Positions 8,952 to 18,342 are shown, numbered from the stretch's first letter. The stretch: 49,425 nt of DNA from Companilactobacillus musae (GCF_003967595.1 NZ_BIFW01000013.1:1-49425), one strand, 5' to 3'. The notes: generated by a model not told the origin, from the sequence alone. Numbers and translations are program-made.

Positions 8952-9878
8952 TTGAAAAAATTAAACAAAAAATATATTAAATGGATCGTTATTCTACTCT
9001 TATTCATAATAATCGTATCCTCGTATGCCCTTAACTTAGGAAAAATCAAAGATAAAACAATTAACGGCATTGCTCAGATCACTATTCCTTTTTCTTTGAT
9101 CGTTAATCCTAAAAACATTGATGAAGATATCGCCCCTAAAGCTATCAGTTTAAATGAAGGCGACATGACCAAAGCCAAGCAAGATGCCATTAACTTAGTC
9201 AGTACAATCAATGATGACTATGATAATACGAAAGAACTATCATTTCTATCCAATGAACAAGAGAAATCTTTATTGAAAAAGGTTCACAATAAGCCACACC
9301 GTTACATCGCTAAAATGACTCTATTAAATTTTGGTAAGGATATTAATGGTAAATATATTACTATCAGTTGTAATCGTTACGATGACACTAAAACTATTGT
9401 CAGTTATCGTTACCGCCTCTATTACAAGGGCGATTCCATTAAATCTGCCAAATATCTCAACACTAAATCTAATAAATATCCACCAAAATTCGTTCTCAAT
9501 GACATTGCCATGGGAAAGGCTGGTATTGATCAAGCCAAACCTTTTATGCAACGTCTAAAGACAGCTATTATCAATTCCAACTTGACCGCCACAAATGCTA
9601 ACGAACCTGGTAATTTTAATCAAATTTCTATTAACTTAGGTTTAAATCCAGATAAAAGCAATATTGGTCTGTTCACTTTAGCTAAAAATTCTAACTCACG
9701 TGTCAGCAATTCTAGCATCGTTGGTTATCAAATTTCCGATGTCCCCAGATACACTCGGATCTATATAAAACAATTAAGCAAAGATAATAGTTATTACTAT
9801 ACACTTACCTTTAATCGTAACAGCAGTCGTTTCGTTAATTTTCAAAGAGGCATTATTTCAACAGACGATAATAATTAA
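8952..9878 (+). CDS. Membrane-anchored extracellular protein of unknown function
   Basis: About 308 residues. The most likely start is TTG at 8952, six bases after AGGGTGG; the in-frame GTG at 8943 lies inside that Shine-Dalgarno. One N-terminal hydrophobic helix (KWIVILLLFIIIVSSYA) follows a lysine-rich start, so this is a signal anchor or uncleaved signal peptide. The rest is soluble and extracellular, with mixed alpha/beta composition, and I recognise no domain. It is divergent from the MapZ-like/PBP operon across about 70 bases, so the two could share control. It is one of two genes left of oriC facing replication. It ends at a long bidirectional terminator. Confidence 0.7.
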   Translation: MKKLNKKYIKWIVILLLFIIIVSSYALNLGKIKDKTINGIAQITIPFSLIVNPKNIDEDIAPKAISLNEGDMTKAKQDAINLVSTINDDYDNTKELSFLSNEQEKSLLKKVHNKPHRYIAKMTLLNFGKDINGKYITISCNRYDDTKTIVSYRYRLYYKGDSIKSAKYLNTKSNKYPPKFVLNDIAMGKAGIDQAKPFMQRLKTAIINSNLTATNANEPGNFNQISINLGLNPDKSNIGLFTLAKNSNSRVSNSSIVGYQISDVPRYTRIYIKQLSKDNSYYYTLTFNRNSSRFVNFQRGIISTDDNN

Positions 9879-9907
9879 TATTTTGTTGATGGTTTCATCT
9901 TAAATAT

Positions 9908-9986
9908 AAAAAAGAACAGTGACCATTGAAGAGTATTCGAGGTATGTAAAATCTACCTGAATCTCTTAATAGACACTGCTTTTTTT
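9908..9986. terminator. Long-stem bidirectional terminator
   Basis: The outer stem is AACAGTG/CACTGCTT and the inner stems are AAGAG/CTCTT and AGGTA/TACCT. It has an A-run on the left and a run of seven T on the right. It serves the plus-strand gene ending at 9878 and the minus-strand Rrf2 gene ending at 10021. Confidence 0.8.
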
Positions 9987-10020
9987 ATTGGTAAATTTAG
10001 AATCAAAAAATGAATTATCC

Positions 10021-10452
10021 TTAATTTTTATTCTGATTCTTTACTAAAATATCATCGATAATATATTGCAAGGTCACTTTTGACATGCTTTCTTCAGCAT
10101 CATTTTGAATCTGCTGATAAATTCCTGTCAGAGTGTCCTGAATGTTGCCACCTACAATACACTTCGGATTGGTTTTTTCATCAATATGTAAAAGGTTTTG
10201 ATTATCTTCAATTGCTCGATAAACATCTAATAAAGTAATCTCATCGGCGGGTCTTCCCAACTTAGGAGCTACCACACCCGGTTGACTAGTTAATAATCCT
10301 GCCCTTTTTAAACGAGACATCATTCTTCTTACTAAACTAGGATTGGATTCGATACTACCTGCTATTGCCGCACTAGACAAATCACCATTTCTATAAATAT
10401 CCACATAGGCTAATATATGAACACCATCGCTTAATTTACTGGAAAACTTCAT
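10021..10452 (-). CDS. Rrf2-family transcriptional regulator
   Basis: A 143-residue protein. The N-terminal winged helix (MKFSSKLSDGVHILAYVD...LSSAAIAGSIESNPSLVRRMMSRL) and the wing (GLLTSQPGVVAPKLGRPADEITLLDVYRAIE) match Rrf2 regulators of the YwnA type. Only one cysteine is visible (PKCIVGG), so the three-cysteine iron-sulfur cluster site of IscR/NsrR is absent. A thiol-based or ligand response is more likely. It lies 64 bases downstream of the quinone-oxidoreductase-like gene on the same strand. Rrf2 proteins often control an adjacent redox gene, so autoregulation of the pair is inferred. The RBS is TAGGAGGTGG, upstream of the ATG. Confidence 0.88.
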   Translation of the reverse strand: MKFSSKLSDGVHILAYVDIYRNGDLSSAAIAGSIESNPSLVRRMMSRLKRAGLLTSQPGVVAPKLGRPADEITLLDVYRAIEDNQNLLHIDEKTNPKCIVGGNIQDTLTGIYQQIQNDAEESMSKVTLQYIIDDILVKNQNKN

Positions 10453-10516
10453 AATTAAGCCACCTCCTAGTCAAATATACTTTAATATCATAAAGCATCA
10501 CTAGATCAGATACCAA

Positions 10517-11368
10517 CTATTTTTCATCAACAACATCTTGAATAGCTTGAGAAATAGGTGTTAATTCTCTTCCCAACACATCTACTAAATCGGTTGTTTC
10601 TTCTGCTAATGTACCACTACTGATCAAATCCTGAATTGAGATAATTACATCAATAGTACCTTCATCAACACCGGCATTTTTTAAATCGTTCTTATATTCT
10701 TCATCACTTAAGGATGAAATTTCAAATTTACTATCAATAGCAGCTGCTAAATCCTGATAGGTTCTACTTGTTCCAGCAAATTCATAAACATCCTTTGTAT
10801 CATTAGCTGCCAAGACTTTAGCAGCAGCTTCCGAGTATTCACTTTCCAAAGCCCAGCCAACTTTACCATCACCGGCAGAATAAACAAATTTGTCTCCTTT
10901 AACTGCACTTTTAAGAGTTGCTGCTTCATTTTCAAGATACCAATTATTACGAAGAAATGAATGTTTCAAACCAGCGTCAATAATGAATTTTTCTGTTGCT
11001 GTATGATCTGCTGCTAAAGGAACCGTTGCCTTATCAGCATGAGGAAAACTAGTATAGGCAATGTAACCTACCCCAGCATTCTTGGCAGCTGTAACTACAT
11101 TTTCGTGTTGAGTTAAACGGGCTCCAGGAGCACCAGGTACTGACGAAATAAGAAGCAATCTATCAACACCTTTTAATGATTCTGTTAATTGTTCAACATC
11201 TGAATAATCACCATCACGTACCTCTACACCAGCAGGAACCATTTTTTCTGCTTTAGTAGTATTTCTTGCTAAAGCCACCACATCATTTGCTGAAACTAAT
11301 TTAACCAATTCTTTGATTGCATTTTGTCCAAAATGTCCTGTCGCACCAGTTACTGCATATTTTGTCAT
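10517..11368 (-). CDS. NAD(P)H:quinone oxidoreductase-like atypical SDR (QorB/NmrA type)
   Basis: A 283-residue Rossmann-fold protein. The N-terminal TGATGHFGQNAI is the GxxGxxG dinucleotide-binding motif of atypical short-chain dehydrogenases. LALARN-like VVALARNTTKAEK and VEVRDGDYSD follow in the usual places, then LLLISSVPG, YIAYTSFPHAD, ADHTATEKFIIDAGLKHSFLRN and NWYLEN, which closely match the quinone oxidoreductase 2 family (E. coli QorB). These enzymes reduce quinones or act as redox sensors. Transcribed first in an operon with the Rrf2 regulator. Substrate not determined. Confidence 0.88.
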   Translation of the reverse strand: MTKYAVTGATGHFGQNAIKELVKLVSANDVVALARNTTKAEKMVPAGVEVRDGDYSDVEQLTESLKGVDRLLLISSVPGAPGARLTQHENVVTAAKNAGVGYIAYTSFPHADKATVPLAADHTATEKFIIDAGLKHSFLRNNWYLENEAATLKSAVKGDKFVYSAGDGKVGWALESEYSEAAAKVLAANDTKDVYEFAGTSRTYQDLAAAIDSKFEISSLSDEEYKNDLKNAGVDEGTIDVIISIQDLISSGTLAEETTDLVDVLGRELTPISQAIQDVVDEK

Positions 11369-11420
11369 AATTTATATCCTTCTTTCTTTAGTGTTACTTT
11401 ATTATTAACTTGTTATATTT

Positions 11421-11448
11421 ATAATAACACCATATTTTTTATAAGCAA
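11421..11448 (-). promoter_or_regulatory. Promoter and candidate operator of the qor-like/Rrf2 operon
   Basis: On the minus strand the -35 is TTGCTT (11443-11448) and the -10 is TATTAT (11421-11426), with a 16-base spacer. An imperfect palindrome, TGTTATATTTATAATAACA (11411-11429), covers the -10. It could be the Rrf2 operator (inference). Confidence 0.55.
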
Positions 11449-11524
11449 TTATTTTGTTTTAAAAAAACACCAAATATAAATTATTTATTCTAACGATGAA
11501 ACAATCATCATATTTTTTTCCAAA

Positions 11525-11560
11525 CAAAAAAGCCGGCCATCTTAATGATGAAACCGACTT
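11525..11560 (-). terminator. Terminator of the gdpP-rplI-dnaB-purA operon
   Basis: On the minus strand, AGTCGG...CATC pairs with GATG...CCGGCT, followed by TTTTTT. It lies 47 bases past the purA stop. Confidence 0.8.
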
Positions 11561-11606
11561 ATCCTACAAGGAATAGTAATCAACCAATCCTCATATATTT
11601 ATCTAA

Positions 11607-12893
11607 TTAATTTTTCCAAACATCATTTACTTCAATTGTTTGTTCTCTATCAGGACCAACTGAAACTGTAGCATATTCAACACCCAATTGATTTTTGATG
11701 AAGTCAAGATAATCTCTAGCTTGTTGTGGTAACTCATCCAAACTCTTGGCTTGAGTCATATCTTCTGTCCAGCCTTCAAAGGTCTTATAAACAGGCTTAC
11801 ATTTGGCCAAAACATTTAGGTTAGCTGGGTATTCATCAATAATCTTGCCATTAAGATCATAACCTGTGCAGACCTTAATTTCTTTTAGACCTGTTAAAAC
11901 GTCTAAGCAGTTAAGTGATAGATGAGTAACACCAGAAACGTTACATGAGTGCTTTAGGACAACTAGGTCTAGCCAACCAACACGACGTGGACGATGAGTA
12001 ACTGTTCCATATTCATGACCTGCTTCACGCAAGAAATCACCAGTATCATTTAGTTGTTCAGTTGGGAATGGACCCGCACCAACACGTGATGTATAAGCCT
12101 TAACTACGCCAATGACATTATCGATCAATGGAGCACCAACACCGGCACCAGTAGTTACGCCACCAGCTGGATTTGAAGAGGTTACATAAGGATAAGTACC
12201 ATGGTCAATATCAAGCATGATCCCTTGTGCACCTTCAAATAGAACATTTTTACCATTCTTTAATTCTTTATTCAAATATGCAGATGTGTCAATGACACGA
12301 TTCTTTAGGTCTTGACCAATTTGATAATACTTTTCAAAGATATCATCAAATTTCATTGGTTCAACACCATAAATCTTTGTAAATAGTTCATTCTTTTGCT
12401 TAAGATTTTCAGTCAATAATTCTTTGAACAATTCTTTATCAAGAATATCAGCCATTCTAATACCAACACGTGAAGCTTTGTCAGTATAAGCAGGTCCAAT
12501 ACCACGATTAGTTGTTCCAACTTTAGAATCGCCCTTAGCGGCTTCTTGAAGTTTATCTAATTGAATGTGGTAAGGAAGAATCAACTGTGCGCGGTTAGAA
12601 ATCTTCAAGTTAGTTGTATCAACACCTTGCTCGTGAAGACGTCCCAATTCTTCTTGAAGTGACTCTAGGTTCAAAACGACACCATTTCCAATAACGCTCG
12701 TCTTATCTGAATACAAAATACCTGATGGAACAGATCTTAACTTGTAAACGTGATTATCGATATTTAAAGTGTGACCGGCATTATCTCCACCTTGGTAACG
12801 TGCAATAATGTTAGCTTCACCACTGAAATAATCGGTAATCTTACCTTTACCTTCATCGCCCCATTGGGTACCTACTACAACAACTGTTGTCAT
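11607..12893 (-). CDS. purA: Adenylosuccinate synthetase
   Basis: A 428-residue enzyme that condenses IMP with aspartate using GTP, the first committed step to AMP. It begins with [21 protein letters not shown], the glycine-rich phosphate loop with the catalytic Asp and Lys. Further hallmarks are [10 protein letters not shown] (IMP site with the catalytic His), [36 protein letters not shown] and the C-terminal [12 protein letters not shown] (GTP site). It is full length for the family and complete. It is the last gene of the gdpP-rplI-dnaB-purA run, 22 bases after dnaB, and ends at a terminator. Association of dnaB with purA is common in lactobacilli. Confidence 0.98.
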   Translation of the reverse strand: MTTVVVVGTQWGDEGKGKITDYFSGEANIIARYQGGDNAGHTLNIDNHVYKLRSVPSGILYSDKTSVIGNGVVLNLESLQEELGRLHEQGVDTTNLKISNRAQLILPYHIQLDKLQEAAKGDSKVGTTNRGIGPAYTDKASRVGIRMADILDKELFKELLTENLKQKNELFTKIYGVEPMKFDDIFEKYYQIGQDLKNRVIDTSAYLNKELKNGKNVLFEGAQGIMLDIDHGTYPYVTSSNPAGGVTTGAGVGAPLIDNVIGVVKAYTSRVGAGPFPTEQLNDTGDFLREAGHEYGTVTHRPRRVGWLDLVVLKHSCNVSGVTHLSLNCLDVLTGLKEIKVCTGYDLNGKIIDEYPANLNVLAKCKPVYKTFEGWTEDMTQAKSLDELPQQARDYLDFIKNQLGVEYATVSVGPDREQTIEVNDVWKN

Positions 12894-12915
12894 ATCTCTT
12901 CTACACCTACACTAT

Positions 12916-14301
12916 TTAATTTTCTGGAATATTCGCTATCGATGAAAACTTATTATAAGATTTCACGAACAATAACTTGGCCGTTCCACGAGGACCTGAA
13001 CGGTTCTTACTGATAATTACTTCAACTTCACCTACATCAGGGTCTTCTGGTTCCTCTTGTGGTTCATTATTATTGTCACCATCGCCATCCTCATCACGAT
13101 AATAATCATCACGATAAAGGAAAGCAACGATATCAGCATCCTGTTCAATTGAACCAGATTCACGGATATCTGACAACATTGGTCTTTTATCCTGACGAGC
13201 TTCAACACCACGGGAAAGCTGTGATAATGCGATTATTGGTACATGTAATTCTTTTGCTAATTTTTTCAAATTACGAGAGATAACAGAAACTTCCTGTTGT
13301 CTATTTTCTTGACCAGTACCTTCAATCAACTGCAAATAATCAATAATAACCAAATCAAGTTGACCACTTTCTTTAAGAAGTCGACGACACTTTGATCTAA
13401 TCTCAGCCATCTTGATACCAGGAGTATCGTCAATATACACATTGGTACGTGACAAACTTCCCATTGCTACAACCAGACTGTTCCATTGATTCTCGTCCAA
13501 TTTTCCGGTTCTCAGAGCGTTAGCATCAATACTACCTTCAGAACATAGCATACGGTTAACTAAAGACTCAGCACCCATTTCTAGAGAAAATATCGCTACC
13601 GTTGCATTCGACTTAGTCGCAGCATTTTGCGCTAAATTCAAAGCAAAGGCAGTTTTACCAACACCCGGACGGGCAGCCAAAATAACTAATTCATCCTTAT
13701 GCAAACCAGTAGTCATGGCATCAAGATCCTTATAGCCAGTTGAAAGACCAGTAACATCGCTATCTTGATCATAAAGCTTATCAATTTCCTCAAAAGAAGA
13801 TTTTACGACATCAGAAATTCTTCTAAAACCTTTATGATTTCGATTTTCTGAAACATCCATAATTTCTTTTTCAGACTGATCGATGATACTGTCAACATCT
13901 TCATCACCCTCAAAACTTCGTTGAACAATCCCTGTTGCCGCATTGATCAAGCGTCTTAAAGTTGATTTATTCTTGACGATCTTAGCGTAGTAAGTTGTAT
14001 TAGCAGCAGTTGGAACTGCACTAGCCAACTCAGCCAAATAACTTACTCCACCAATATCTTCAATCTGATTTAAACGATCAAGTTCATTTTGAACCGTCAC
14101 AACATCGACGGGTTCTTCTTCATCATTCAAATTCATCATAGCTTGGAATACTAATTGATTAGCATGTTGATAAAAATCATCTGCTTCAACATATTCCATT
14201 GCTTCAATTAAAGCATCTTGACTAAGAAATACCGCTCCTAATACGGCTTGCTCAGCATCCTTATCATTGGGCGGTATTCTTGAAGTTATATCATTATTCA
14301 T
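12916..14301 (-). CDS. dnaB: Replicative DNA helicase
   Basis: A 461-residue hexameric 5'-3' helicase of the replisome (called DnaC in Bacillus subtilis). The N-terminal domain begins RIPPNDKDAEQAVLGAVFLSQ and binds primase. The RecA-like domain has Walker A ARPGVGKTAFALN (about 207-215), Walker B LDLVIIDYLQLI, SQLSRGVE and SDIRESGSIEQDADIVAFLYR. An acidic insertion (DEDGDGDNNNEPQEEPEDPDVGE) sits before the final strand with the arginine-finger region SKNRSGPRGT; such insertions are typical of lactobacilli. It lies 7 bases downstream of rplI, an operon seen across Firmicutes. Confidence 0.97.
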   Translation of the reverse strand: MNNDITSRIPPNDKDAEQAVLGAVFLSQDALIEAMEYVEADDFYQHANQLVFQAMMNLNDEEEPVDVVTVQNELDRLNQIEDIGGVSYLAELASAVPTAANTTYYAKIVKNKSTLRRLINAATGIVQRSFEGDEDVDSIIDQSEKEIMDVSENRNHKGFRRISDVVKSSFEEIDKLYDQDSDVTGLSTGYKDLDAMTTGLHKDELVILAARPGVGKTAFALNLAQNAATKSNATVAIFSLEMGAESLVNRMLCSEGSIDANALRTGKLDENQWNSLVVAMGSLSRTNVYIDDTPGIKMAEIRSKCRRLLKESGQLDLVIIDYLQLIEGTGQENRQQEVSVISRNLKKLAKELHVPIIALSQLSRGVEARQDKRPMLSDIRESGSIEQDADIVAFLYRDDYYRDEDGDGDNNNEPQEEPEDPDVGEVEVIISKNRSGPRGTAKLLFVKSYNKFSSIANIPEN

Positions 14302-14308
14302 TTATATC

Positions 14309-14764
14309 CTACTTCTTTTCAGCAACGTGAACTCTAATTGTGGCCTCTACACCTTCAAACAACTTAACAGGAACATTGATGTATCCAAGTGACTTAACGC
14401 CATCAGCAAGTGTCATCTTATGTTTATCAGCCTTGATACCATATTGCTTATTGAGTTCTTCAGCAATCTTCTTAGTTGTAACAGAACCAAAGAGACGACC
14501 ATCAGTACCAGCTTTGGCAGAAATTTCAACGACTGTCTTATCGTCTTCGATCTTAGTCTTCAAAACTTTAGCTTCAGCCTTTTCAGCCTCATAGTCTTTA
14601 GCCTCACGGTTTTGTTCAGCTTGTAACTTAGCTACATTAGCCTTAGTTGCTTCAATAGCTTTCTTATTTTTAATTAGGAAATTTTGGGCATAACCGTCAG
14701 CAACATTCTTTAATTCGCCCTTCTTACCCTTACCTCTAACATCTTCTAGGAAAATAACTTTCAT
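14309..14764 (-). CDS. rplI: Ribosomal protein bL9
   Basis: A 151-residue 50S subunit protein. The N-terminal domain [21 protein letters not shown] followed by [13 protein letters not shown] is the bL9 signature and binds 23S rRNA. A long connecting helix rich in Lys, Glu and Ala (about 42-75) and a C-terminal domain with [16 protein letters not shown] follow. Length is normal for the family. It sits between gdpP and dnaB with short gaps (18 and 7 bases). The RBS is GAGGATCATT, upstream of the ATG. Confidence 0.98.
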   Translation of the reverse strand: MKVIFLEDVRGKGKKGELKNVADGYAQNFLIKNKKAIEATKANVAKLQAEQNREAKDYEAEKAEAKVLKTKIEDDKTVVEISAKAGTDGRLFGSVTTKKIAEELNKQYGIKADKHKMTLADGVKSLGYINVPVKLFEGVEATIRVHVAEKK

Positions 14765-14782
14765 AATTTAATGATCCTCCTC

Positions 14783-16786
14783 TTAGTTCTTTTTATTCGA
14801 AGCCGTTAAAACATCAACCAATTGATTCTTAACTTCCTCTACCGTTGAATCAGGAATTTGAGTTGCGGCGTCAGACAAGTGTCCACCACCACCAAGTTTT
14901 TCCATAATAACTTGAACGTTAACATTACCCAAACTACGTGCCGAAATACCGACTCGACCATCTGGACGTTTGCTAATAACAAATGATGCTTCAACATTAT
15001 CTAATGATAACAATGTATCAGCCGCTTGAGCAACGATAACTGGATCGTATGTTTTATCCTCTTCGCCAAAACATACAGCCATATTACCATTAACCATCGT
15101 AATCGTTTCAATCAAATGACTCTTTTGAATAAATGAATCTATATTCTCTTTCAAGACATTCTGAATAACAGTCTCGTCTGCACCAACTGAACGTAAGTAA
15201 CTTGCAGCATCAAATGTTCTCGTACCTGTTCTAAGTGAGAAGGATTTAGTATCGACAGTAATACCTGCTAACAAAGCAGTAGCCTCAATCTTTTCAATAG
15301 CCTTCTTATTCTTAGGTTGATACTCAAGCATTTCTGTAATCAACTCACTAGTTGATGAAGCATATGGTTCAATATAGATCAACATTGGATTCTCAGGGAA
15401 TTCTTCGCCACGTCTATGGTGATCAATGACAACGACTTTATTATTATCGCCATTAAACAAATCTGGATTAATTGAAATGCTTTGTTTAGAATGATCAACC
15501 ATTACAATCAAAGTCTTAGGTGTTTTAATTTCAATTGATTCAGCTGGAGAAATAATATCTTTCTTAATATCTGGATCTTCATCAATCATACCCAACAGAC
15601 GACTGACATCTGAGTGAAGGGTATTAGGATTAATAACGATTTTGCATGGTGTATTATTCATCATCGAAATTCTTCTAATACCTAGGGATGAACCTAAAAC
15701 ATCCATATCAGGATGTGAATGTCCCATAACAATGACTTGATCACTATCTTTCAATAGCTCTTGTAATGCTTCACTGATCATTCTAGCCCGGACTCTAGTT
15801 CTCTTTTCCATAGGGTCAGTATTGCCACCATAGAAACGAGCTTTCTCGCCAATTTCTTTAACGACAACTTGATCTCCACCACGTCCTAGAGCCAAATTAA
15901 GATTCTTTTGAGCCTCATCGTTTAATTTATGCAAATCATCGACTCCGTACGAGAATCCCATACTCAAAGTCAAAGGTACATTTTGTTGTGAAGTATATTC
16001 ACGAATGACATCCAAGATCTTGAAGCCATTTTTCTCCATATCAAAAATTCGACCTGTGTAGGCAGTAATAAAGAAATGATCATCATCAATTCTCTTCAAA
16101 AACATTTGTTGCTCTGATGCCCAATTTGATAATTCATTCGTAATATAATTGTCCAAATTAGAAATATCACGATCACTCATTGATTGAGTGATTTCAGCAT
16201 AATTATCTAAGTATACTTGCCCAATAACTGAACGATTGTCTTCATAACGTTTTTCAATTTTAGAATAGCGCGTTATATCCATCAAGTAGATAACTTTTAA
16301 TTCAGTTTGAACTTGAACTAAATAATACTTGTCATCTATCTGAATCGTCTTATTTCCAGCATGTTCTTCATCATCAATCAAACTGGATAATTCAGATGAT
16401 ATATCTCCGATACTCATGCCGTTAGATGGATTAAATCCTGTTTCTTCAACAAAATAAGGGTTTACCCATTGAATCTGCTTATCAGCATCATATAACAATA
16501 TTCCCAATGGATACTCTACAAAACTATTGTCTGTTCCCCGATCAATTCGATATTGTAAATTGTTAGTATATTTACCTGCTTTTTCACCTAATAATAGGAA
16601 TAAGTAAACAAATAAAACTAATGAAATGATAACTAATATGGCTTGAATATAACCAGCTACAGAGCCGTGAACCAAACCAACTATTAGTATCGACAATAAC
16701 ATAACAATCAAAGAGACCGCCGTAAGTTGAGTCGAATGATCAACTCGCGAAAGGAAGAATTTCAGATTAGCCTTTATCTTTTTCAT
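14783..16786 (-). CDS. gdpP: Cyclic-di-AMP phosphodiesterase GdpP
   Basis: A 667-residue membrane enzyme that hydrolyses c-di-AMP to pApA. Two N-terminal transmembrane helices (about 20-37 and 42-66) precede a degenerate PAS domain (YPLGILLYDADKQIQWVNPYF, about 90-150) and a modified GGDEF domain (about 170-305). The DHH/DHHA1 phosphodiesterase follows: VMGHSHPDMDVLGSSLG, VVVIDHHRRGEEFP, YASSTSELITEML, TGRTRTFDAASYLR-like GTRTFDAASY, and GGGGHLSDAATQ near the C terminus. All metal-binding motifs appear intact. c-di-AMP controls potassium and osmolyte uptake and wall homeostasis. It is the first gene of the gdpP-rplI-dnaB-purA operon. The RBS is GAGGGGACTAAT, upstream of the ATG. Confidence 0.97.
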   Translation of the reverse strand: MKKIKANLKFFLSRVDHSTQLTAVSLIVMLLSILIVGLVHGSVAGYIQAILVIISLVLFVYLFLLLGEKAGKYTNNLQYRIDRGTDNSFVEYPLGILLYDADKQIQWVNPYFVEETGFNPSNGMSIGDISSELSSLIDDEEHAGNKTIQIDDKYYLVQVQTELKVIYLMDITRYSKIEKRYEDNRSVIGQVYLDNYAEITQSMSDRDISNLDNYITNELSNWASEQQMFLKRIDDDHFFITAYTGRIFDMEKNGFKILDVIREYTSQQNVPLTLSMGFSYGVDDLHKLNDEAQKNLNLALGRGGDQVVVKEIGEKARFYGGNTDPMEKRTRVRARMISEALQELLKDSDQVIVMGHSHPDMDVLGSSLGIRRISMMNNTPCKIVINPNTLHSDVSRLLGMIDEDPDIKKDIISPAESIEIKTPKTLIVMVDHSKQSISINPDLFNGDNNKVVVIDHHRRGEEFPENPMLIYIEPYASSTSELITEMLEYQPKNKKAIEKIEATALLAGITVDTKSFSLRTGTRTFDAASYLRSVGADETVIQNVLKENIDSFIQKSHLIETITMVNGNMAVCFGEEDKTYDPVIVAQAADTLLSLDNVEASFVISKRPDGRVGISARSLGNVNVQVIMEKLGGGGHLSDAATQIPDSTVEEVKNQLVDVLTASNKKN

Positions 16787-16872
16787 ATTAGTCCCCTCTT
16801 AGATATACCTCTTAATTTTATCACAGCCGGCTTGTTCTTTCTTCATATATATATTTAATTGAAAGCGAACAC

Positions 16873-16915
16873 AAAAACACCAACAAGTTTCACTAAATCA
16901 GTGAACCATTGGTGT
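16873..16915 (-). terminator. Terminator of the XRE/DUF3278 operon
   Basis: ACACCAA pairs with TTGGTGT and TTCACT with AGTGAA around a short loop. The minus strand continues into TTTTTGTG. It starts 8 bases past the stop of the second DUF3278 gene. Confidence 0.8.
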
Positions 16916-16922
16916 CTATCAA

Positions 16923-17459
16923 TCAAATATCATCTTTAACTACATGTACTCTCTTACGTTCATATAAATACATTCCGATGCTAAAAATCAATGTAAATAT
17001 TAGTGCAGAAATAATTTGTTTTAAGTTAAATAAATTTTCAAAGAATCTATTTAATCCAAAATTAACCATCGTGTCCACTATCCAATAGGCAAGAAATAAT
17101 AACGGTGCCAGTTTAACCCAAGAATGTTTGATTTCCTTAGTAACTTGTTTTTTCTCCTCAGAACTGATTTCTCTTCTAAGTAATTTTTTCTTGGCTAAGG
17201 GGATGTAAATAAAACCATATGTAATTATGAAAGTCATCAGTATTTGAATAAACATTGTAATATATAGAATATTTTCATAACTTATTACATTTGAGTTTGT
17301 TAAGTAAACCATTGATCCAAAGGCAAAAAATAATTCAAACATAAAAAATACAAATACTGTCCGTATTGCAAGCTTTCCCAGTTCACTTTTAGTTCTTTCA
17401 TCAACTACTGCTGTTGATCCTAAAAACCATTTGATTACTAATTTATCTAATTTACTCAT
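16923..17459 (-). CDS. DUF3278 family membrane protein (copy 2)
   Basis: A 178-residue protein with four predicted membrane helices (about 32-52, 63-84, 112-131, 146-163) and a lysine-rich loop between helices 2 and 3. The N-terminal KWFLGSTAVVDERTKSELGKLAIRTVF is nearly the same pattern as its upstream neighbour (KWFFGVQDTVDEYVKKEIGR), so the two are tandem paralogues. I assign DUF3278 from this pattern and from the linked XRE regulator, an arrangement common in lactobacilli. Function unknown. Last gene of a three-gene operon, 35 bases after copy 1. Confidence 0.8.
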   Translation of the reverse strand: MSKLDKLVIKWFLGSTAVVDERTKSELGKLAIRTVFVFFMFELFFAFGSMVYLTNSNVISYENILYITMFIQILMTFIITYGFIYIPLAKKKLLRREISSEEKKQVTKEIKHSWVKLAPLLFLAYWIVDTMVNFGLNRFFENLFNLKQIISALIFTLIFSIGMYLYERKRVHVVKDDI

Positions 17460-17494
17460 GCTTTCTCCCCCAAAACTTAGGTATACTTTAACTT

Positions 17495-18034
17495 TTATTT
17501 CATTTCCTTAGCTATCCGTATTTCTCCCTTTTCAAAGGAATACATAATTAAACTAAAAAGAATTGTCCAGATCACCGCTCCAGTCATTTTTTGAAGAGTG
17601 AACATTTGCTTAAATAAATTATTCTTTGAAAAATCAAAAACAGTACTAATAGATAAGAATATTAAAAATGAAATAGGAGCAGACCTTACATACTTCTTTT
17701 TAAGTAAGGAGATAATATTTTCTCTTTCTTTTTGATTCGTCACTTCAAAAGGGATTGAATTTTTTCGATTAAAGTTCAACATCAAGAAGCCTAAAAAGAT
17801 CACTACAATTCCGATAAATTGAATGAATAATGTCAGATAAAAATAGGATTCAAAATCAGTGATCAATCCGCTATTAGCAAAAAAATAAGTTAATCCGACG
17901 TAAAATAGTTCAAAAATAAATAAAATAAATACGGTCTTAGTAGATATACGTCCGATTTCTTTTTTTACATATTCATCAACAGTATCCTGTACACCGAAAA
18001 ACCATTTCAGAACCTTATTCTTCTTCATCTTCAT
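17495..18034 (-). CDS. DUF3278 family membrane protein (copy 1)
   Basis: A 179-residue protein with four hydrophobic helices and the N-terminal KWFFGVQDTVDEYVKKEIGR shared with the following gene. The start overlaps the end of the XRE regulator by 20 bases, so the two are translationally coupled. Two ATGs are possible (18034 or 18028); the second has better spacing from GGAGAG. The paralogues keep matching positions of the WFxG-VDE-GR motif, the helices and a polar loop, but are diverged elsewhere, suggesting an old duplication. Function unknown; a membrane partner or effector controlled by the XRE repressor is an inference. Confidence 0.8.
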   Translation of the reverse strand: MKMKKNKVLKWFFGVQDTVDEYVKKEIGRISTKTVFILFIFELFYVGLTYFFANSGLITDFESYFYLTLFIQFIGIVVIFLGFLMLNFNRKNSIPFEVTNQKERENIISLLKKKYVRSAPISFLIFLSISTVFDFSKNNLFKQMFTLQKMTGAVIWTILFSLIMYSFEKGEIRIAKEMK

Positions 18035-18218
18035 CTCTCCAAAATAATGTATTCAAATCAGTATCTAACACCCAAGCCAATTTTAAGCACAAATCTAAAG
18101 ATGGATTATACTTGCCGTTTTCAATTAAATTAATCGTCTGGCGTGCAACTCCAATTTCTTCCGCTAAAGCCATTTGCGATAATTTCTTTGCACGGCGATA
18201 TTCACGAACCCGATTCAT
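18015..18218 (-). CDS. XRE-family HTH regulator (Cro/CI-like)
   Basis: About 67 residues from the ATG at 18218, preceded by a good Shine-Dalgarno (AGGTGA, five-base spacing). An upstream in-frame ATG at 18245 lacks one. The protein is almost only a helix-turn-helix: VREYRRAKKLSQMALAEEIG followed by VARQTINLIENGKYNPSLDL, then an acidic tail (RDEDEEE). These small XRE proteins are typical repressors. Its promoter contains a perfect 16-bp inverted repeat, a likely autoregulatory site. It is the first gene of the operon with the two DUF3278 proteins. Confidence 0.92.
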   Translation of the reverse strand: MNRVREYRRAKKLSQMALAEEIGVARQTINLIENGKYNPSLDLCLKLAWVLDTDLNTLFWRDEDEEE

Positions 18219-18237
18219 TAATTCACCTGTTTTCTCA

Positions 18238-18291
18238 AAAGTCATATATATTTGACATTCTTAATATAAAATATATATGACTTTGTGTCAA
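18238..18291 (-). promoter_or_regulatory. XRE operon promoter with 16-bp inverted-repeat operator
   Basis: On the minus strand the -35 is TTGACA (18286-18291) and the -10 is TATATT (18263-18268), with a 17-base spacer. AAAGTCATATATATTT (18238-18253) and its exact reverse complement (18269-18284) are 15 bases apart. One arm fills the promoter spacer and the other lies just downstream of the transcription start. Binding there would block RNA polymerase. Confidence 0.85.
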
Positions 18292-18342
18292 CTATATATG
18301 ATATTTTTAGTAACCGTTATCATTTTATTCATAAAAAATAAA

